Assembly (NCBI GenBank): GCA_037367405.1
Contig: JAZKJV010000151.1
Coordinates: 124,001 to 188,000, forward strand
Reading direction: 5' to 3'
Length of the DNA stretch: 64,000 bases
Source of the DNA: Ottelia alismoides
Taxonomy: Eukaryota > Streptophyta > Magnoliopsida > Alismatales > Hydrocharitaceae
The stretch's first letter is position 1. Every line of letters begins with the position of its first letter. A program made the position numbers and the translations under genes. Below the pieces are notes generated by a model, which saw only the letters and a list, made by a program, of their open reading frames with translations, did not search any database and was not told the origin of the DNA. Shown one piece after another: positions 44,961 through 58,900 of the stretch.

Positions 44961-45900
44961 AAAAAATAAGAACAACATTGTATGATCCCATCATTGTGGA
45001 ACTATTGAAAAACATTATGTTGAAGATGTCGTTTCTCAAAGCCGTGGAGTACACGCCTATAATGAAGAAGGGACTAAAGGAGGCGTGTACAACAAAGCGT
45101 CAACCCCACAAAAGCAGACATCGAAGATTAGAGAAACATATTCTTACCATGGCAGCTGTTAATGCTATTGTCTACCTTCCAAGCAAAAATAAGGACACGG
45201 GAGCACCTATCATCATATGAGAGTTGTTTAACCAAGAGTTCGAAAGAAACACTTCTTGACAGTGGATCATCCATCAATATTATGCTTACATCACTACTTA
45301 AAGAATTTGGGTTAGGACCTCTTAAATATATAAGAATGATTTTGCAGTTCGCAGGCACACCAGTGAACCGACCAAGGGGCATTTTGGAGGATGTCATTGT
45401 TATAATTCAAGGGATGCAATTCCCTGTGGACATTTGTAGTCTTTGATATGGACACCTCAACACCCATTCTTCTTACCTTGATCATATTGGGGCGGTTGTT
45501 CCTTTGAACGATCAAAGCAGTGGTGGACTATGATATTGGAAAGATTACCTTTCGTTCAAGAAGCAATAAGATATCGACTGAAACAATCCATGTACCCAAG
45601 ATCGATGAATTCATGTTAATTGAGAGTAAGAAAATTTAGAAAGAGGCAAAAGACTGTGACTTGTTGGCAGAAATCAGAGATATATCATTGTTTTTGGATG
45701 ATTGTGAAACCCAGGAATTCCTCTTTAATTAGGACTCCTTGGAAAACACAGTCGAATTCCCTTCTATCCTTAAAGATGATATTTTGGCTGATGTGCTATC
45801 TGAGATGACTGAATTGATTGATATTGATCCATCCTCATCAGAGCAGGATGAATTCCTTGCAGATCTTTCACATGTATTGGGCTCTGAGCAAGAAATACTC
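44961..45900 (+). pseudogene. pol: E4 pol, protease part and linker
   Basis: 44978-45220 (VEYTPIMKKGLKEACTTKRQ) matches E1 VEMTPTFQKYLKERCTPTR. The triad Asp-Ser-Gly (LLDSGSSINIM near 45255) is present in a shifted frame. LILGRPF-like sequence near 45480 and an acidic linker follow. There are several frameshifts and stops. Confidence 0.7.
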
Positions 45901-47560
45901 TAGGTGGACATCCCATAGTCGATAAAGCCAAGACTGACTATGTTCGTTGAAGTCACCACAGAGTTGATTCTGAGCCCTTCAGAGTTGAAACAATTACCTT
46001 CATTGATAAAGTACACATTCCTTATAGGTATAGAAAATATGTTCCCGGTCATCATCAATTCCTAGCTGACCATGGACCAAGAATCTCGTTTACTCAAGGT
46101 TCTAGAAAGAAATCACAAGGCAATTGGCTGGAAGATTTTGGATCTCCATGGGATAAACCTTTCATTGTGTTGGCTCCACATCTACTTGGAAGATGACTAT
46201 AGGCCTTCTCACGAGTTTCAATGCTGGTTGAACCCAAACCTTTGGGAGGTCGTGATGAAAGAAATCACGAAGTGGTGAGAGGTAGGCATTGTCTCTACCA
46301 TCTCTGATTTAAAATGGGTAGCATTGTCTTTACCATCTCTGATTCAAAATGAGTGTTTGTTACATGTGATTCCTATGAAATCAAGGATCACCATAATAAA
46401 GAATGACAAAGGAAAGAAGAATTTGACCATAGTACCTACTTCTTGGCGCATCTATCTAGATTACAGACAACTAAACCTAGCAACCAAGAAGGATCACTTC
46501 CCTTTGCCTTTCATTTATCAGATAATTGAAAGACTCGTGGCAAAGGAATACTTCAGTTTCTTGGATGGATATTCTGGATACAATCAGGTTGCTATATACC
46601 CTGAAGACCAAGAGAATACCATATTTACCTATCCATTTGGAATGTATGCTTTCAAATGCATGACGTTCAGATTGTGTAACGTATCTGCTACATTTTAGAG
46701 ATGTATGGAGGTCATATTTGTTGATATTGGGGGTAGTTTTTTAAGGTATTCATGGATGACTATTCGATTTACTATGATAATTTTGATTTGTGCTTGATAT
46801 ATTTAAACTGAGCACTTCATTGATGTTGTGAGGTTGATCTTGTGCTCTCTTGGGAGAACAGTCACTTCATGGTGACTTATGGGATTGTGTTGGGTCATGT
46901 CGTCTCCCAACAATACATGGAGGTTAACTCGACCAAAGTGGAAGTTATATCAAAATATGAGCCACATAATTCTTTGAAGTAGGTCCGGTCATTTTTGGGG
47001 CATGTCAATTTCTACAAAGATTTATGAATGATTTTAGCAAGATTACCCTACTGTTGACCAAACTTCTAGGCAAGGACACATAATTTATTATAGATGGCAG
47101 AATGCTCCATTCCTTCCAACAGTTGAAAGAAATAATCACCCATGGTCCTATCTTACAACCACCGGATTGGTCTCTTCCATTTGAGGTCATGATGGATGCG
47201 TCCAAATATGCTATTGAGGTTGTGTTGGGACAATAATGGGATGGATGGTCATTTGCTATTCACTAAGCTAGCAGAACTCTGAATGAGTTTCAGAAAAATT
47301 ACACAATAACAAAAAAAACTCTTAGCGGTAGTCTTTGCACTGGAAAAACTCAGATCTCATTTGCTTGGATCCAAAGTGATCGTATAAACTGGCCATTCTA
47401 CGAAACGGTAATTACAGAGTAAGAAGGATGCAAAGTCACGTTTCATTGGATCCTTCTACTCCAGGAGTTTGATCTTAAAATACGATATAAACATGGAGAT
47501 AAAAATGTTGTGGCACATCATCTTCTAGAATAAACAAATCCGAGCCTCCTAAGAAAAACA
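45901..47560 (+). pseudogene. pol: E4 pol, reverse transcriptase and RNase H, broken
   Basis: RT pieces are 46072-46278 (RLLKVLERNHKAIGWKILDL) and 46324-46698 (LDYRQLNLATKKDHFPLPF, FLDGYSGYNQVAIYPEDQ). The FMDD region is still readable near 46750 in another frame. RNase H peptides lie at ~47180-47520 with many stops. A 35-36-base tandem duplication at 46281-46351 interrupts the RT start. Confidence 0.75.
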
Positions 47561-48895
47561 CCATACCAATCACTGAAACCTTCCCGGACAAAGCCATATT
47601 TTCATTCACCTCACTCTATTAGTATGCCAATATCATGAACTACCTTGTCTCTAAGGAAGTCCCGCAAGATTGGTGAAAGCTAAAAATAGAGGAGTTCATG
47701 TCCCACAATTTTTTTACCAATGAGATGATTCACATTTGTTTCGTGAAGGTGCAGATTATATCTAGCAAAGATGTATTCCTGAGGAGGAGTTTAAGAGTGT
47801 CTTAAACCATTACCACAAGCTAGAATTTGGTGTACACCATTCTAGAAAGTGGACAACAGCTAAAGTGCTTCAATGTGACCTCTAGTGGTCGACTATTTTC
47901 AGAGATGCTACAGAATATGTCAAAGCATGTATTAACTGCAAGAAGATGGGCGACACCCTTAGTTTCTGATATACCAATGCTCTAAAGTATATTTAGATTT
48001 CAGATGTCTTTAATGCATGGGGTATCAATTTCATGGGCTCATTTTTTACAGTTAAGGTTTTGAGTACATCTTCCGCGTGGTCGATTATTTCAGTAGATAG
48101 GTAGAGGCTATCCCTGCTCAAACCATAAACAACCACACAATCTGTCAGTTTCTCAAAGATAACAACATTGCATGGTACAGGATTCTGAAAATACATATAT
48201 GAGATAGGGGAAGACATTTCATAAACAAAGAGGTTATGAATGTAACGAAGGAGTATAGCATTAAACATCTTTACCTTCTCCCTACCACCCATAGACCAAT
48301 GGCTTAGTAGAATGTTCAAACAGAGAAATATAAACTATCCTACAAAAACTTATGTGTCCTGACAGAAAGAACTAGTCGTAGTTTCTTAACTCAGTTCTTT
48401 GGGCCTATCGCACATCATATAAGTCCCCTTTAGGTGTGTCTCCCTATTTCCTAGTATATGGCAAGACATGTCATTTGCCCATGGAACTCATTCATAAATC
48501 ATTATGGGCAGTAAGTATATATAGTCAAGACAGAGAGACAAATGGAAAGAACATAAAACTTGAGTTGAATCATTTGTAGGAATTCCAAGACTCTATATAT
48601 GATGACAACCTCATATACAAAGAAAAAGTCAAGAGATGGCATGATAAACAAATTAGAAGAAAATCTTTCGAGCCAAATTAGAAACGTGTGATTGTTTGAT
48701 GCTAAATTAAAGTTATTTTCAGGAAAATTGAAGAGCATCTGGGAAAGAACTTTCATCATAAAAATTGTATGTGATAATGGCAGCATTGTAATATAATGCT
48801 TTTCATATGATGACCAACCTTTTGTAGTCAACGAACATCTGTTGAAATCATATATTGAGCACACCACTTTTCTGTCAGTTTTTTATTCAATTTAG
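47561..48895 (+). pseudogene. pol: E4 pol, integrase, broken
   Basis: Readable in pieces: a zinc-finger-like segment near 47770-47960 (HKLEFGVHHS, CINCKKMG), a core near 48010-48320 (AWGINFMG; Asn replaces the first catalytic Asp) and C-terminal peptides near 48600-48860 (EKVKRWHDKQIRRKSF). Stops and indels are frequent. Confidence 0.7.
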
Positions 48896-50420
48896 TTGGT
48901 TTATCAAGAAGAGCTTTCTAATGTTGATAGATCCCAACCTTTTGATGATTCTTTTCTCGCTTAGAGCATCTTTACTCGAAGTATCGAGGGAGACATGTCG
49001 AGTTAATGATTTCGTACATTATAACCCTCGATCTTCCTTGCATTGTATACAGTTTGCTATACATCGGATTAGCTAATCCTAAGTATAGGGAGGGCGATCT
49101 GCTTCGCATTCTTAAAGTCGTTGTAGCATATGCTTTTCTATATGTAGCATGATTAATGTCTTAATTTATGTTCTTTGACCACCATGAAGACTGTCTGTGC
49201 TAAGTATCGGGGGTCATATATATGTTGTATACAAGTTAGTCGTATCTCGTACTTCCATATGTTCAATAAATATGGCTAATACATTTGCTAAGAGTATATA
49301 ATAAAGAATACACTCGTGTAAAATCCACTCCTAATCTTTGTAAATATGCACTCACTCCTGTAAAATATCTGTACATACCTAATTCACTAACCTTTATTAA
49401 AAATCTCTAAAATTATAAAGATTTTCAAAAATACCTAAAATTTTGCAAAAAAAATAAAAAATTTTACAAAAATTTGCAAAACTTGTTGAAAATTCTATAA
49501 AAAAATTCAAAACAGAAAATGTCTTCACAAAAATATATCATAGCATTGCATTATCTTTTACTGGATGGTTTTGAAAATTGAATGAGTCTAAATAAAATAG
49601 AAAATTTGGAGCTTGGTCTGGATCTTGTCCACTTCATTTCAAAGGAAACTGTTAAGGATTGGAATTGAGATGCTTTAGTTCATTATGACTTAATTCTTTC
49701 GCTTCTATGAGACTGTGTTCATGAATCAATTCAATGTGACTAACTAGAACCCTTCATGTCATCCATACGATTGTTGAGACAATGGTTTGACTCAAAACCT
49801 CAAACTCAACACTTAGCTCAACCAAGATGGGTTGTTGAAAAATCTGGAAGCATAAGTCTGGATGATACTAGGCCACTTTGTCATGGGTGTCTCAGGAGCC
49901 ATTATTGGGGATTTTCGGAACCAATACTTCAACATACTATTTCTCTAGTAGTATGGACATCTAACATCTAGAGATTGGATTGAAATAAATCTTCGAAAGA
50001 TGGATGGTCTGTTAGCACAATTTTTCTTAGACCCTAAAACATGGGCGGAACCAAAAATTCTATATCCTAGGGTCAAAACAAGAATGTAGTGGAACACCAA
50101 AATAAATAAATATCCAAAATAAGCCTATACCAAAAATTTCAAAAATTTTGATCTTTAGAAAAGGCCTACTTCTTGGTGGATACTTGGTCATACTAGCTGA
50201 GATTCATAAGGGACTGTGACTACATTGGTCCATTTCCAAATCCTTTATCCTTCTTCTAGCTTCTCCCTAATTCATTGGGCACTAGCATGTATGTGAACTT
50301 ATAAGGAAATATTCATCTCCCCGAGGACGATATACTAGAGGAGGAGATAACTAGATGGTTCAACTATTTGTCTGGAAATAGGTAACACAATTCACACACC
50401 TGCTATCTGTCATACTATGT
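48896..50420 (+). other. E4 non-coding 3' domain
   Basis: Matches the E1 3' domain in order: hairpin remnants (TCCTAAGTATAGGGAGGG near 49077 and CTAAGTATCGGGGG at 49200), an AT-rich variable tract (~49340-49560), then the block near 49580-49700 (compare E1 11751-11880) and the block near 50296-50390 (compare E1 12421-12490). The PPT and LTR start seem deleted; the jump to LTR-like sequence is near 50400-50430. Confidence 0.55.
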
Positions 50421-50788
50421 GCCCAATAGAAGATCACCAAAAAACCCTAGGTGCCCAATACACTACACATATAGCTGAAACTTATACTAATTTATACACA
50501 CTCTTACATACTTAAAATAAATATATCTTCAATACAAAACATGTACGCAAAAACTATAGAAAAATACAAAACTATTTGCACATGAGAATAAGGTACAGTG
50601 TGACTGGGAGACATAGATGAAAAAGCCGTAAATAGAACACCACATATCAATATCTTCTCCATATGAACTCAAAATTGACCAAAGTTACCTTTATTATGCT
50701 CTAAATTAAATTATCTATTTAATGAAGATGATTTCATTAAATTTGGAATAAGATAAAAAGTGGCTTTTGGATTCATGGTCAAACCCAA
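50421..50788 (+). repeat. E4 3' LTR remnant
   Basis: Weakly similar to E1 3' LTR ~12995-13170, with the same order of phrases: AACCCTAG, ATACAC, AATTTGGA and GTGGCTTTTGG/GTAGGGTTTTTGG. E3 begins at 50789 inside it. Confidence 0.45.
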
Positions 50789-53701
50789 TGAGACTAAGTG
50801 GTGCTACCGTGCGGTCCACACAAAACGGGACCACAGTCGCTGAGATGACCAACGTGAGGCTTAATGAATTAAATCAACAATCAACCCACAACAATATAAT
50901 AGTCATGCAATGCAAAGAAGAGTATGTGGATCAAACTTTATAATAAACCCTATGACCTAGTATGTATAGTGGACAAGTAGAGTAGGGTGTCATATATAAA
51001 GAACAAGCCGGTTTAGCAATATTATTATTTACAAATAAATAATAATATTTATGCACACTATTCTCTTATTTACTTAGTACTTTTGTGGTTTTTTGAATAA
51101 ATTATTTTCTAATTTATTATTGATATATTTTTTATTTCTCTAATTTTATAATTTTTATTTCTTTTATTTTTTATATATTATAAATGTGCATTTATGTAAT
51201 ATGTAATATTAACTATAACATAGGGTATATATGTACAATATATATAATAAATATAGAAAAATCAGAAAATATAAACAAGAACAATCTTTTTATTTATTCT
51301 AAGGGAATTGAAATATATTTATAGGATCTATATTAGTTATTAATAAGCTACATATACCTATATATGGATATATAATACAAGATATGGTTTTTTAATTATA
51401 ATAACAATATAACAATAATTACAAAATAAACATAGCCACTTCAACGTGTACCGCTTCGATAAGAACAAACAACCCTGATTATATCTAGGCCACGTTCAAG
51501 ATCTAATAGTTATGAAACAACCTGCAAGAACATAGATGAACTCTGTCACCAACGAGCTTCGATCCGATCATTCTCCATCCAGCAGTGGCTGTTTTTTGAT
51601 TTGTGGGCAGCCAAAGGTAGTAGGGGTTCCTTCGTAGGTGTTGGGCCACTCCGATGAATCTGAGGTGACCTAAGGATGAATCTGGATGTTCGGTTAGCTC
51701 CAGGTGTCTTGGAGATTCTACTTTGTTGCTTTTGAGCTTTAGACAGGCCCGCAGAACCCGTAACCTGTCAAAAAGACTGGTGGCTCGAGGTTGTCATCCT
51801 CGACTAAAAGGGGAACATGATGAAGTCCCATCGAAGGGAAGCGGACGCAACTTCGATTCACCAAATCTGAGAGATTCGGGTTGATCGGTGGAGCACACGG
51901 AGGAAAGTAATGGGATAAAAAAGGGGTAGAGGCACAATCGACAACGATCGAATTCGTCCTAGAGCTTAAGCTGCATGTCAAATTAGTTTTTTCTGATTAA
52001 TGCTAATCCTAGTGATTAAAAACTAAATTAAATACACAAAATGGAACTTAAAATCTTAAATTACGTAGAAAGATAGAAGTAATGGCCCCTACTTCGTTGG
52101 AGGACAAGAAGACAGAACCGGTAGATGGTGGTTCCGGCGGTGATTGGATCTTCTCTGACAAGGCTTCTCCTTACTGCAAATCATTGGCCCGTCACCGGCA
52201 TGTGACTCATTTCACAAGCTACAAGACCACAATGGTGATCTGAGGGGCTAAAATCTCCAAGGGAGGGATCAAATCGAAAAGTATGAAGAAGGTGCAGTTT
52301 TATAGGTTAGTAATGGCATGACTTCGAGGAATGATGGCGTGTGATGGAGTGGTGGTAGGTGGAAGGAGATGGGATAGCATGGAGGATAGTCGTGCAAGGT
52401 GCAGAAGAGTGAAGTGCTCGAGGGAAGAGAGGTGAGGGATATTGCATGACAAATGGGGGAAAATGGGTGTTAATGTAAAGTCTGAAAAGTCAGACGGCTA
52501 GGAAGGACAATTGACCGGAGGTCCACGTGGACAAACCAAATAAAAGGAGACCAAAAATCTTTTGTAAATTTATTTTAAAATATATAATGAATTGATTAAT
52601 ATAAGGATTTAAAATAAAAAATTATAATTTTATGTAGTTATTTATACATATTTTTATTTATTTTTCGAGGGCATTAATTAAAAGTTACTTTTTACATTTA
52701 TAATATGTAAATATACATGTATATTAGGTATTTTATTTTAATTTATGTTGTATATTTATTAATATATACATGTATTTTTTATATCTTTAATTTATTTAAC
52801 TACTTAGCTAGGTATTTTTGTTGTGTTTTTATGAGTTCATTTATTAACTAATTAATTATATACCTTATTCTTATATGTACATATATTTATATTTCATCTA
52901 TGTATACATGTAATTGATTAATTTTAATTAATTTTTGATGACCTTTAATTTATTTTATTTTTAAACATGTGTTTTAAATAATATTTACATTTTATAAAGA
53001 TATTTAAAATTATAAAATATAAAGAATAAATATATTGAATAATATATACATGTATATTGCACAATGAGGCCCAAAAGCTATTTTTGCATCTTAGCTCCAC
53101 ATTGAATGAAACTAACTTCATTAAATATATTATTAAATTTTATACACAATTAAAGGTGAGTTTGGTTAATTTTGATATAGTATGGAGAAGAGACAGTTCT
53201 ACAAAGTTTTATTTGCGGCTTTTTATATTGTGTGAACCAAACACACTGCATTATTTTTTAACGCAATCAATTTTATCTTTGCACTTTTATGTACACTATT
53301 CATACAGAGGATTTTATTATTTGAGGTACAAAAATAATATAATACAATAGGTCCCAAAAGGCAATTATTGGGTAAATTAAATTAAGGTTTTATGTTTGAT
53401 TTTTGTTTATACAGTTCTTCTATCCTATCTCCCCCTACTTTATTCCTTGTGAATCAAGTCATCATAATGATCGAGTCTCGGGATCTAGAGTCACTCAGTA
53501 TCTTTGACACATAATTATTTTTCTTTTATTTCTTTTATTCATTTATTTTAGAATTAAATACATAATTTATACAATATTTTATATAGTATTTGTATAATTT
53601 ATTGAATGTTTATTTTGGAAAATTAGTGATATATACAAGAACTTAGCTAGGGATTTAAAGTCAACATTAAAGAATAAATGTGATGAAATGAGAATTCAAC
53701 A
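50789..53701 (-). repeat. E3 3' LTR (~2913 bp)
   Basis: The plus-strand start TGAGACTAAG aligns with the E2 LTR start. The other end, TTCAACA, adjoins the polypurine tract. A TATA-like sequence (minus CCTATAAAAC) is at ~52298-52307. A moderately GC-rich middle lies at ~51460-52560, much less GC-rich than in E1/E2. A TTCTTGCAGGTT motif (minus) is at ~51519-51530. Confidence 0.72.
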
Positions 53702-53713
53702 CCCCCTATACTT
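53702..53713 (-). other. E3 polypurine tract
   Basis: The minus strand reads AAGTATAGGGGG, identical to E1, next to the LTR. A TTTGCTA/TAGCAAA stem lies at 53717-53735. Confidence 0.8.
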
Positions 53714-55974
53714 GCCTTTGCTACCCCCTAGCAAACACTTATGCCTATAAGTGCAGAAAAGAAAATGAAGAAGAAAAAGAAATAACTTGGAAAAATTTTA
53801 GACTTTTAAACTTGTCATGATAAAGTCAATGTTTGGTGTTCAAAGAAGACCTTTGGATTATTTTTGTGTTCGGAAACGCATTGAGGTTAGCAAGTATGAC
53901 ACAACAACTCTTAGGTACCATAATCCTATTATCCAATCCAATTTAAAGTCATATCAGAACCATCTCTCAATCGCATAATCTTGCTACCTTAAGATGATAG
54001 AACCATGTATGTGAATTTTTCAGTTCATCCCAAACAAACCATTGAACCAGAAAGGAGTCTTCTCTTCTGGTAACTCATTCACGTGGAGATAGATATTCCC
54101 TTATAAGGTCAGGTGATGCTGATCTTTACGCATGAATGGGGGGAAGAAGTGAGAAGAATGGGAAAAGAAGTGGGAATGGACCGGTGTAGTCTTCATTCCC
54201 TTGTAAAGCATGATCAGTGTGACTGAACCTTCACTACGAAGCAAACTTTTTCTGAAGCTCAAAATTTTGGTTGAATTTTTAGTGTGATATTCTTCTTTAA
54301 TATTTTTTTAACTTTGCATAGCTTATGCATTCTTGTTTGTACCTCAATGGATATAGCAACTTTTGGTCTGCCTATTTTTTGGGGTCTTAGAAAAAGTTGC
54401 ACCGGTAGACCGTTCCTCCTCTGAAGCATTGTCTTAATCCATATCTAGTATTTATATACATTGTTACCAAAAGAAGTTGGTTAGAGTACTAATTTTAGTA
54501 ATTTCCAAGAATGGTTCCAAAGCCAGCCTTGACTAAGCATCTTAACATCGTCCCGACTAAGACTCCAAGATTTTTCAATAATCCATCTGTGTTGAGATAA
54601 GTGCACTGTGAGATGTTTCCAGTCAGATCATATCAAGAATCTTACAAGTGATATGAATGGTTCTATTTAGACACATTGAATCAACTCATGAACATGGTCT
54701 CATGGAATCGAAAGAATTAAGTCAAGGAGACCTAGAGTATCCCTATTCCATTCCTCATTGCATTCGTCTAAAATTAAGTGTATTAAGGACTTTACCAGGC
54801 TCCAGTCTTCAGACTTTACTTTGACTTGTTCAATTGTCTAGATTATTCTGAAAAATGCAATGCTATGTACAATGTAACAAAATATTTGTGTGAAGCAATT
54901 TTCTGATTTTGAAATTGTTATGGATTTTTTGAAATATTTTACATATTTTCATGGGTTTTTTAAAAAAACAAAAGAGTTGGTTAAATAATTATCTATAAAT
55001 ATTTACATGAGAGAGCATCTTGTATTTATGAGAATTAGGTAAGAGAATTTACCTTTGATTTTTACAGTAATCAAGTTATTTATTATTTGCAGATTTTTAT
55101 ATAGAGATTGTAAAGAATTATGTATAAGGTTCTCATGAAAATTTGAAAATATTATTGACAAAAATTTTGAAATTTTTATTTTGAAAATATTTTAACAAAT
55201 AAATTTGCAAGTATTTACAAAATTTGAAAATCATTTTGCAAATACTTTTCAAACAATATGTGTAAATTTTTAAAAGTATTTTTGCAAGAATTTTCAAAAT
55301 AATTTGCAAATAGATTTCCAAAAAAATTTATTAAAACAGAGAAAATAAATTTTACAACGGTAATATTTTTACAAAGTTTGAAAACATTTTACAAAATATT
55401 TTTCAAATGGTTTTATAAAAGATTCATCATAGAATTTTCGACCATTTTCAAACATTTGCAAAATATTTTTAACCGACTTATTAACCATAATTACAAAGAA
55501 TTTTAATGTGTGTTTCAACTTTTAATAATTAGCCATATTATTGAAAATACGCAAGTACGAGTTATGGATAAAGTATATACAAGGTATATACAAACTCCTA
55601 TACCTAGCTTGAGTTATGTTCTCATAGTTCGGAGGGAAAAGAACAAATAACTCATACTATGTATAGGAATGTTTATAGTGTGATGACTAAACAAAGAATG
55701 AGAAGTCAGTTGTCCCATCTATGCATAAGATTAATTAATCCTACGTATAACAGATTGTATACAAAGCAAGGAGGGTCTATATCCCTAAGTATAGATAGAA
55801 AATCAAAAGTTGAGGACACATGCGAGGGATCAAAGAATGAGCACCCGACTACAATCACCCCCCCATGGTTAGGATTAACCATATCCTAAGTATAGCAATG
55901 ATGAGTGAGATGAGTCCAACTTTTCGGAAGAATGAATGAATAGAATTTGAAAAGAATAAAAGAAGAAAAAATGA
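53714..55974 (-). other. E3 non-coding 3' domain
   Basis: 2.26 kb without long frames. It matches E2 24383-26888 in order (GCAAACACTTATGC at the start, a TATTCCCTTATAAGGTCAGG block near 54090, an AT-rich tract at ~54860-55520 and the hairpin array at 55595-55893). Confidence 0.62.
55595..55893 (-). repeat. E3 decayed hairpin array
   Basis: Remnants of four units: near 55595-55665, 55716-55748, 55778-55795 (one arm only) and 55858-55893. CCTAAGTATAG-type arms and C-runs (G on minus) remain, with substitutions. Order and spacing follow E2. Confidence 0.65.
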
Positions 55975-57330
55975 TTAATCAAAAATGTTTTTGTATGACT
56001 CGTAACGCTTATGTTGGGGCTTTAAGCTCTTCATAATAGACCACTGTATAGATTTAATCACGGATAGGAAGGTACCATGCTCAAGATAAGGATTCAATAC
56101 ATGTCCATTGATGATGAAAGGCTGTGTGTCAACTGACAAACAAGATATTACAATACTTCCATTGTCACGTACATGCTTTACTATAAACGACAAGGTCCAT
56201 TTGCTCTTCAACATTCTTGGGAAAAGATTGAACTTTGCATCAAACAACCAAACCTGATCCGATTCAAAAGTCTTGTAGTGGATATTCTTTTCGTGCCACT
56301 TCTTGAACTTCTCCTTGTACATTAAGATGTTGACATATGCATAGTCGTGGAATTCATGTAATCTGTTCAAATCGAGCTTTCTACTCTTCTTAGCCTTCTT
56401 GGAATCCAAATTATAGACTCTAATTGCAATAAAGATTTATGAATTAATTTCACGTGAAAATGGCATGGCTTGCCGTATATAAGGCGATAGGGATACATTC
56501 CCAAAGGTGACTTGTATGTGGTCCGATAGGCCCAAAGAACTGAGTCAAGTAATTGGGATAAATCCTTCCTATCAGGGCTTACTATCTTTTGAAGAATTGT
56601 CTTTATCTCCATGTTTAAACATTTAGTCAGGCCATTCAATTATGTGTGGTATGAAGAAGCTACTCGGTGTTTAATGCAATATTCCTTAGTCAGCTTCTCC
56701 ACCTCTATGTTTATTAAATGGCTAGCAACATTTAATATCAGAACTTTAGGTATACTGAACCCTACAATGATGTACTATTTTAGAACACTCGACATACGGT
56801 GCAACCATCGGTGGTTCGGGTTGGGATAGCCTCCATCCAATGACTTAAATAATCAACAAAGAGCAGAATATATTCAAAGCCCTGACTGTTGGGGAATGGG
56901 CCCATGAAGTCAATGCCCCATGTATCAAATATGTCTAAAATCCGGATGTACTTTAGGGGTATTGTTTCTCTCATTCCAATTGTTCCGCCCATTTTCGACA
57001 GTCAATAGAGTGCTTCACAAAATCTTTTGTGTCTTTGAAAAGAGTTGTCTACTAGAGGCTGCATTGTAGAACTTTCATTGTCCTTATTCTCCCAAAGTGG
57101 TGTCCAACTGATGCTTAAGTATGGTAATATTGTAGGATATTGTGGACTTCCTCCTAAGGAATGCACCTTTTCTAGATGCAATATGCCCCCTCATGAAGCA
57201 AATAAGATCCTATCACTAATAAAAATGAATATCTAACAAGATTTTATCAACTTTTAGCTTCTACCATCTTGTGGAGTTCTCTTGGACACAAGATAGTTCA
57301 CAATATCGGTGAACTAGGGGAGCGAGTTGA
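55975..57330 (-). pseudogene. pol: E3 pol, integrase, broken
   Basis: The C-terminal part is open at 55975-56409 (KKWHEKNIHYKTFESDQVWL, VNGHVLNPYLEHG-like end). The core lies at 56367-56992 (WGIDFMGPFPNSQGFEYILL with the first Asp kept; SVLWAYRTTYKSPLGMYPY). Frame changes occur between the pieces. The zinc-binding part near 57000-57150 is barely readable. Confidence 0.72.
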
Positions 57331-58900
57331 TTGACAAAACTGCTTCATATTGAAAGGTTTCAATTATCCGTATCAAGCTCTACTCAGGAGTGGTTGACTC
57401 TGTTAGTCTTGGAAGATGATCTGCCATAACATTTTTAACTCCAGATTTATCGAGGATTTCAAGACCGAATTTCTGGAGTAGAAGGATCCATCTGATAAGC
57501 CTTGGTTTGGCATCCTTTTTGGCTTCAAGTGCTTGATGGAAGAATGGTCTTTGTATACAATGACTTTGGATCCCAGAAAGTGAGATATGAACTTCTCCAG
57601 GGCAAATAAAACTGCTAATAGGTCCTTTTTAGTAATAGTGTAGTTATTTTGAGCTTGATTAAGAGTTCTGATAGAATAAATAATAATAAATAGCAAACAA
57701 TCTCTTCTTTGTCTTATAACCACTCCAATGGCATAATCAGAAGCATCTGCCACGATCTCAAATGGTGGAGACTAATCTGGCAGTTGAAGGACAGGGACGT
57801 AAGTGATCAGATATTTCAATTGATTAAAGACAAGGGGGAGTCTAGTATCTATTATGAAATCAACTTCCTTGCCCAGAAGCTCAGTCAGTGACCGGGCAAT
57901 CTTGCTTAAGTCTTTGATGAATCTTCGATAAAAACCAACCTGCCCAAGGAATGAGCGGATTTGCTTCAACTTGTAAGTGGCTTGAGTTTCAAAATGACTT
58001 ACACCTTTGTTGAATCTACATCCATGCATTGTTTGGATATGACATGGCCTAGCACAATCCCTACAGTCACCATGAAGTGAATGTTCTCCTACGAGAGCAT
58101 CAGGTTCACTTTGCGACATCTTTTCAGCACTCGGTCTAGGTAAGTAAGGCATTGATAGAAGTTGTCTCCATAGACTAAGAAATAATGCATGAAAAACTTG
58201 AGAAAACTTCCAACATATCTACAAATACTACCAACATGCATCTCTAAAATGTCGACGAAGCATTGCACAAAGTGAACGATATTCTACATAAGGCATATGT
58301 TTCAAACGAACAGGTGAAGGAGGTCTTCTCTTGGTCTTCAGGAGCAATTGCAACTTGATTATAACCAGAGTATCCATCTAAGAAACAAAAAATACTCCTT
58401 CACGGCTAGTCTTTTGAATATTTGGTCGATGAAGGGGAGAGGAAAATGATCCTTCTTGGTCACTAGATTTAGGCATCTATAATCCACAGAGACGCACCAA
58501 GAGGTTGGAACTCTGGTTATGATCTTCTCTCCTTTGTTCGTTCTTCACGAGGGTGATCCTAGATTTACTAGGCACAACATGCAAGGGACTCACCCATTTT
58601 GAGTTAGAGATGGGATATATGAGACCTATACAACGCCATTTGTTTATTTCATTCATCACAACCTCATGTAGATTTAGATTCAATCTGTGCTGGAACTCAC
58701 GAGATGGCTCGTCTTCAAGATATATGTGATGTGATCACAATGATGGATTGATCCCATGGAGATCAGAAATTTTCCAGCATATTGCCTTGCGATTTCTTTC
58801 TAGAACCTCAAGAAGAAGAAATTCGTGTTCCTTGGTCAACTAGGAATTTATGATTATTAAGAAGGTGTTCTGCGCACCTGTAAGGAACGTGTATTTCATA
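57331..58900 (-). pseudogene. pol: E3 pol, reverse transcriptase and RNase H, broken
   Basis: RNase H at 57403-57753 (ADASDYAIGVVIRQRRD, TKKDLLAVLFALEKF). RT connection at 57772-58152 ([20 protein letters not shown]). RT N-terminal piece at 58477-58683 (KWVSPLHVVPSKSRITLVK). The catalytic region near 58150-58400 is split by stops and frameshifts. Confidence 0.72.

Larger units (their letters stand above)
19776..50788 (+). mobile_element. E4: old Athila-type element, split by E2 and ended by E3
   Basis: Plus-strand pieces are a 5' LTR piece (19776-20591), E2 (20592-39190), the rest of the 5' LTR (39191-~40513), leader, gag, pol, 3' domain and a 3' LTR remnant ending where E3 begins. The interior is heavily broken by stops and frameshifts, the worst of the four with E3, as expected for the oldest layer. 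The ends beyond C1 on the left and E3 on the right lie outside the window. Confidence 0.7.
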
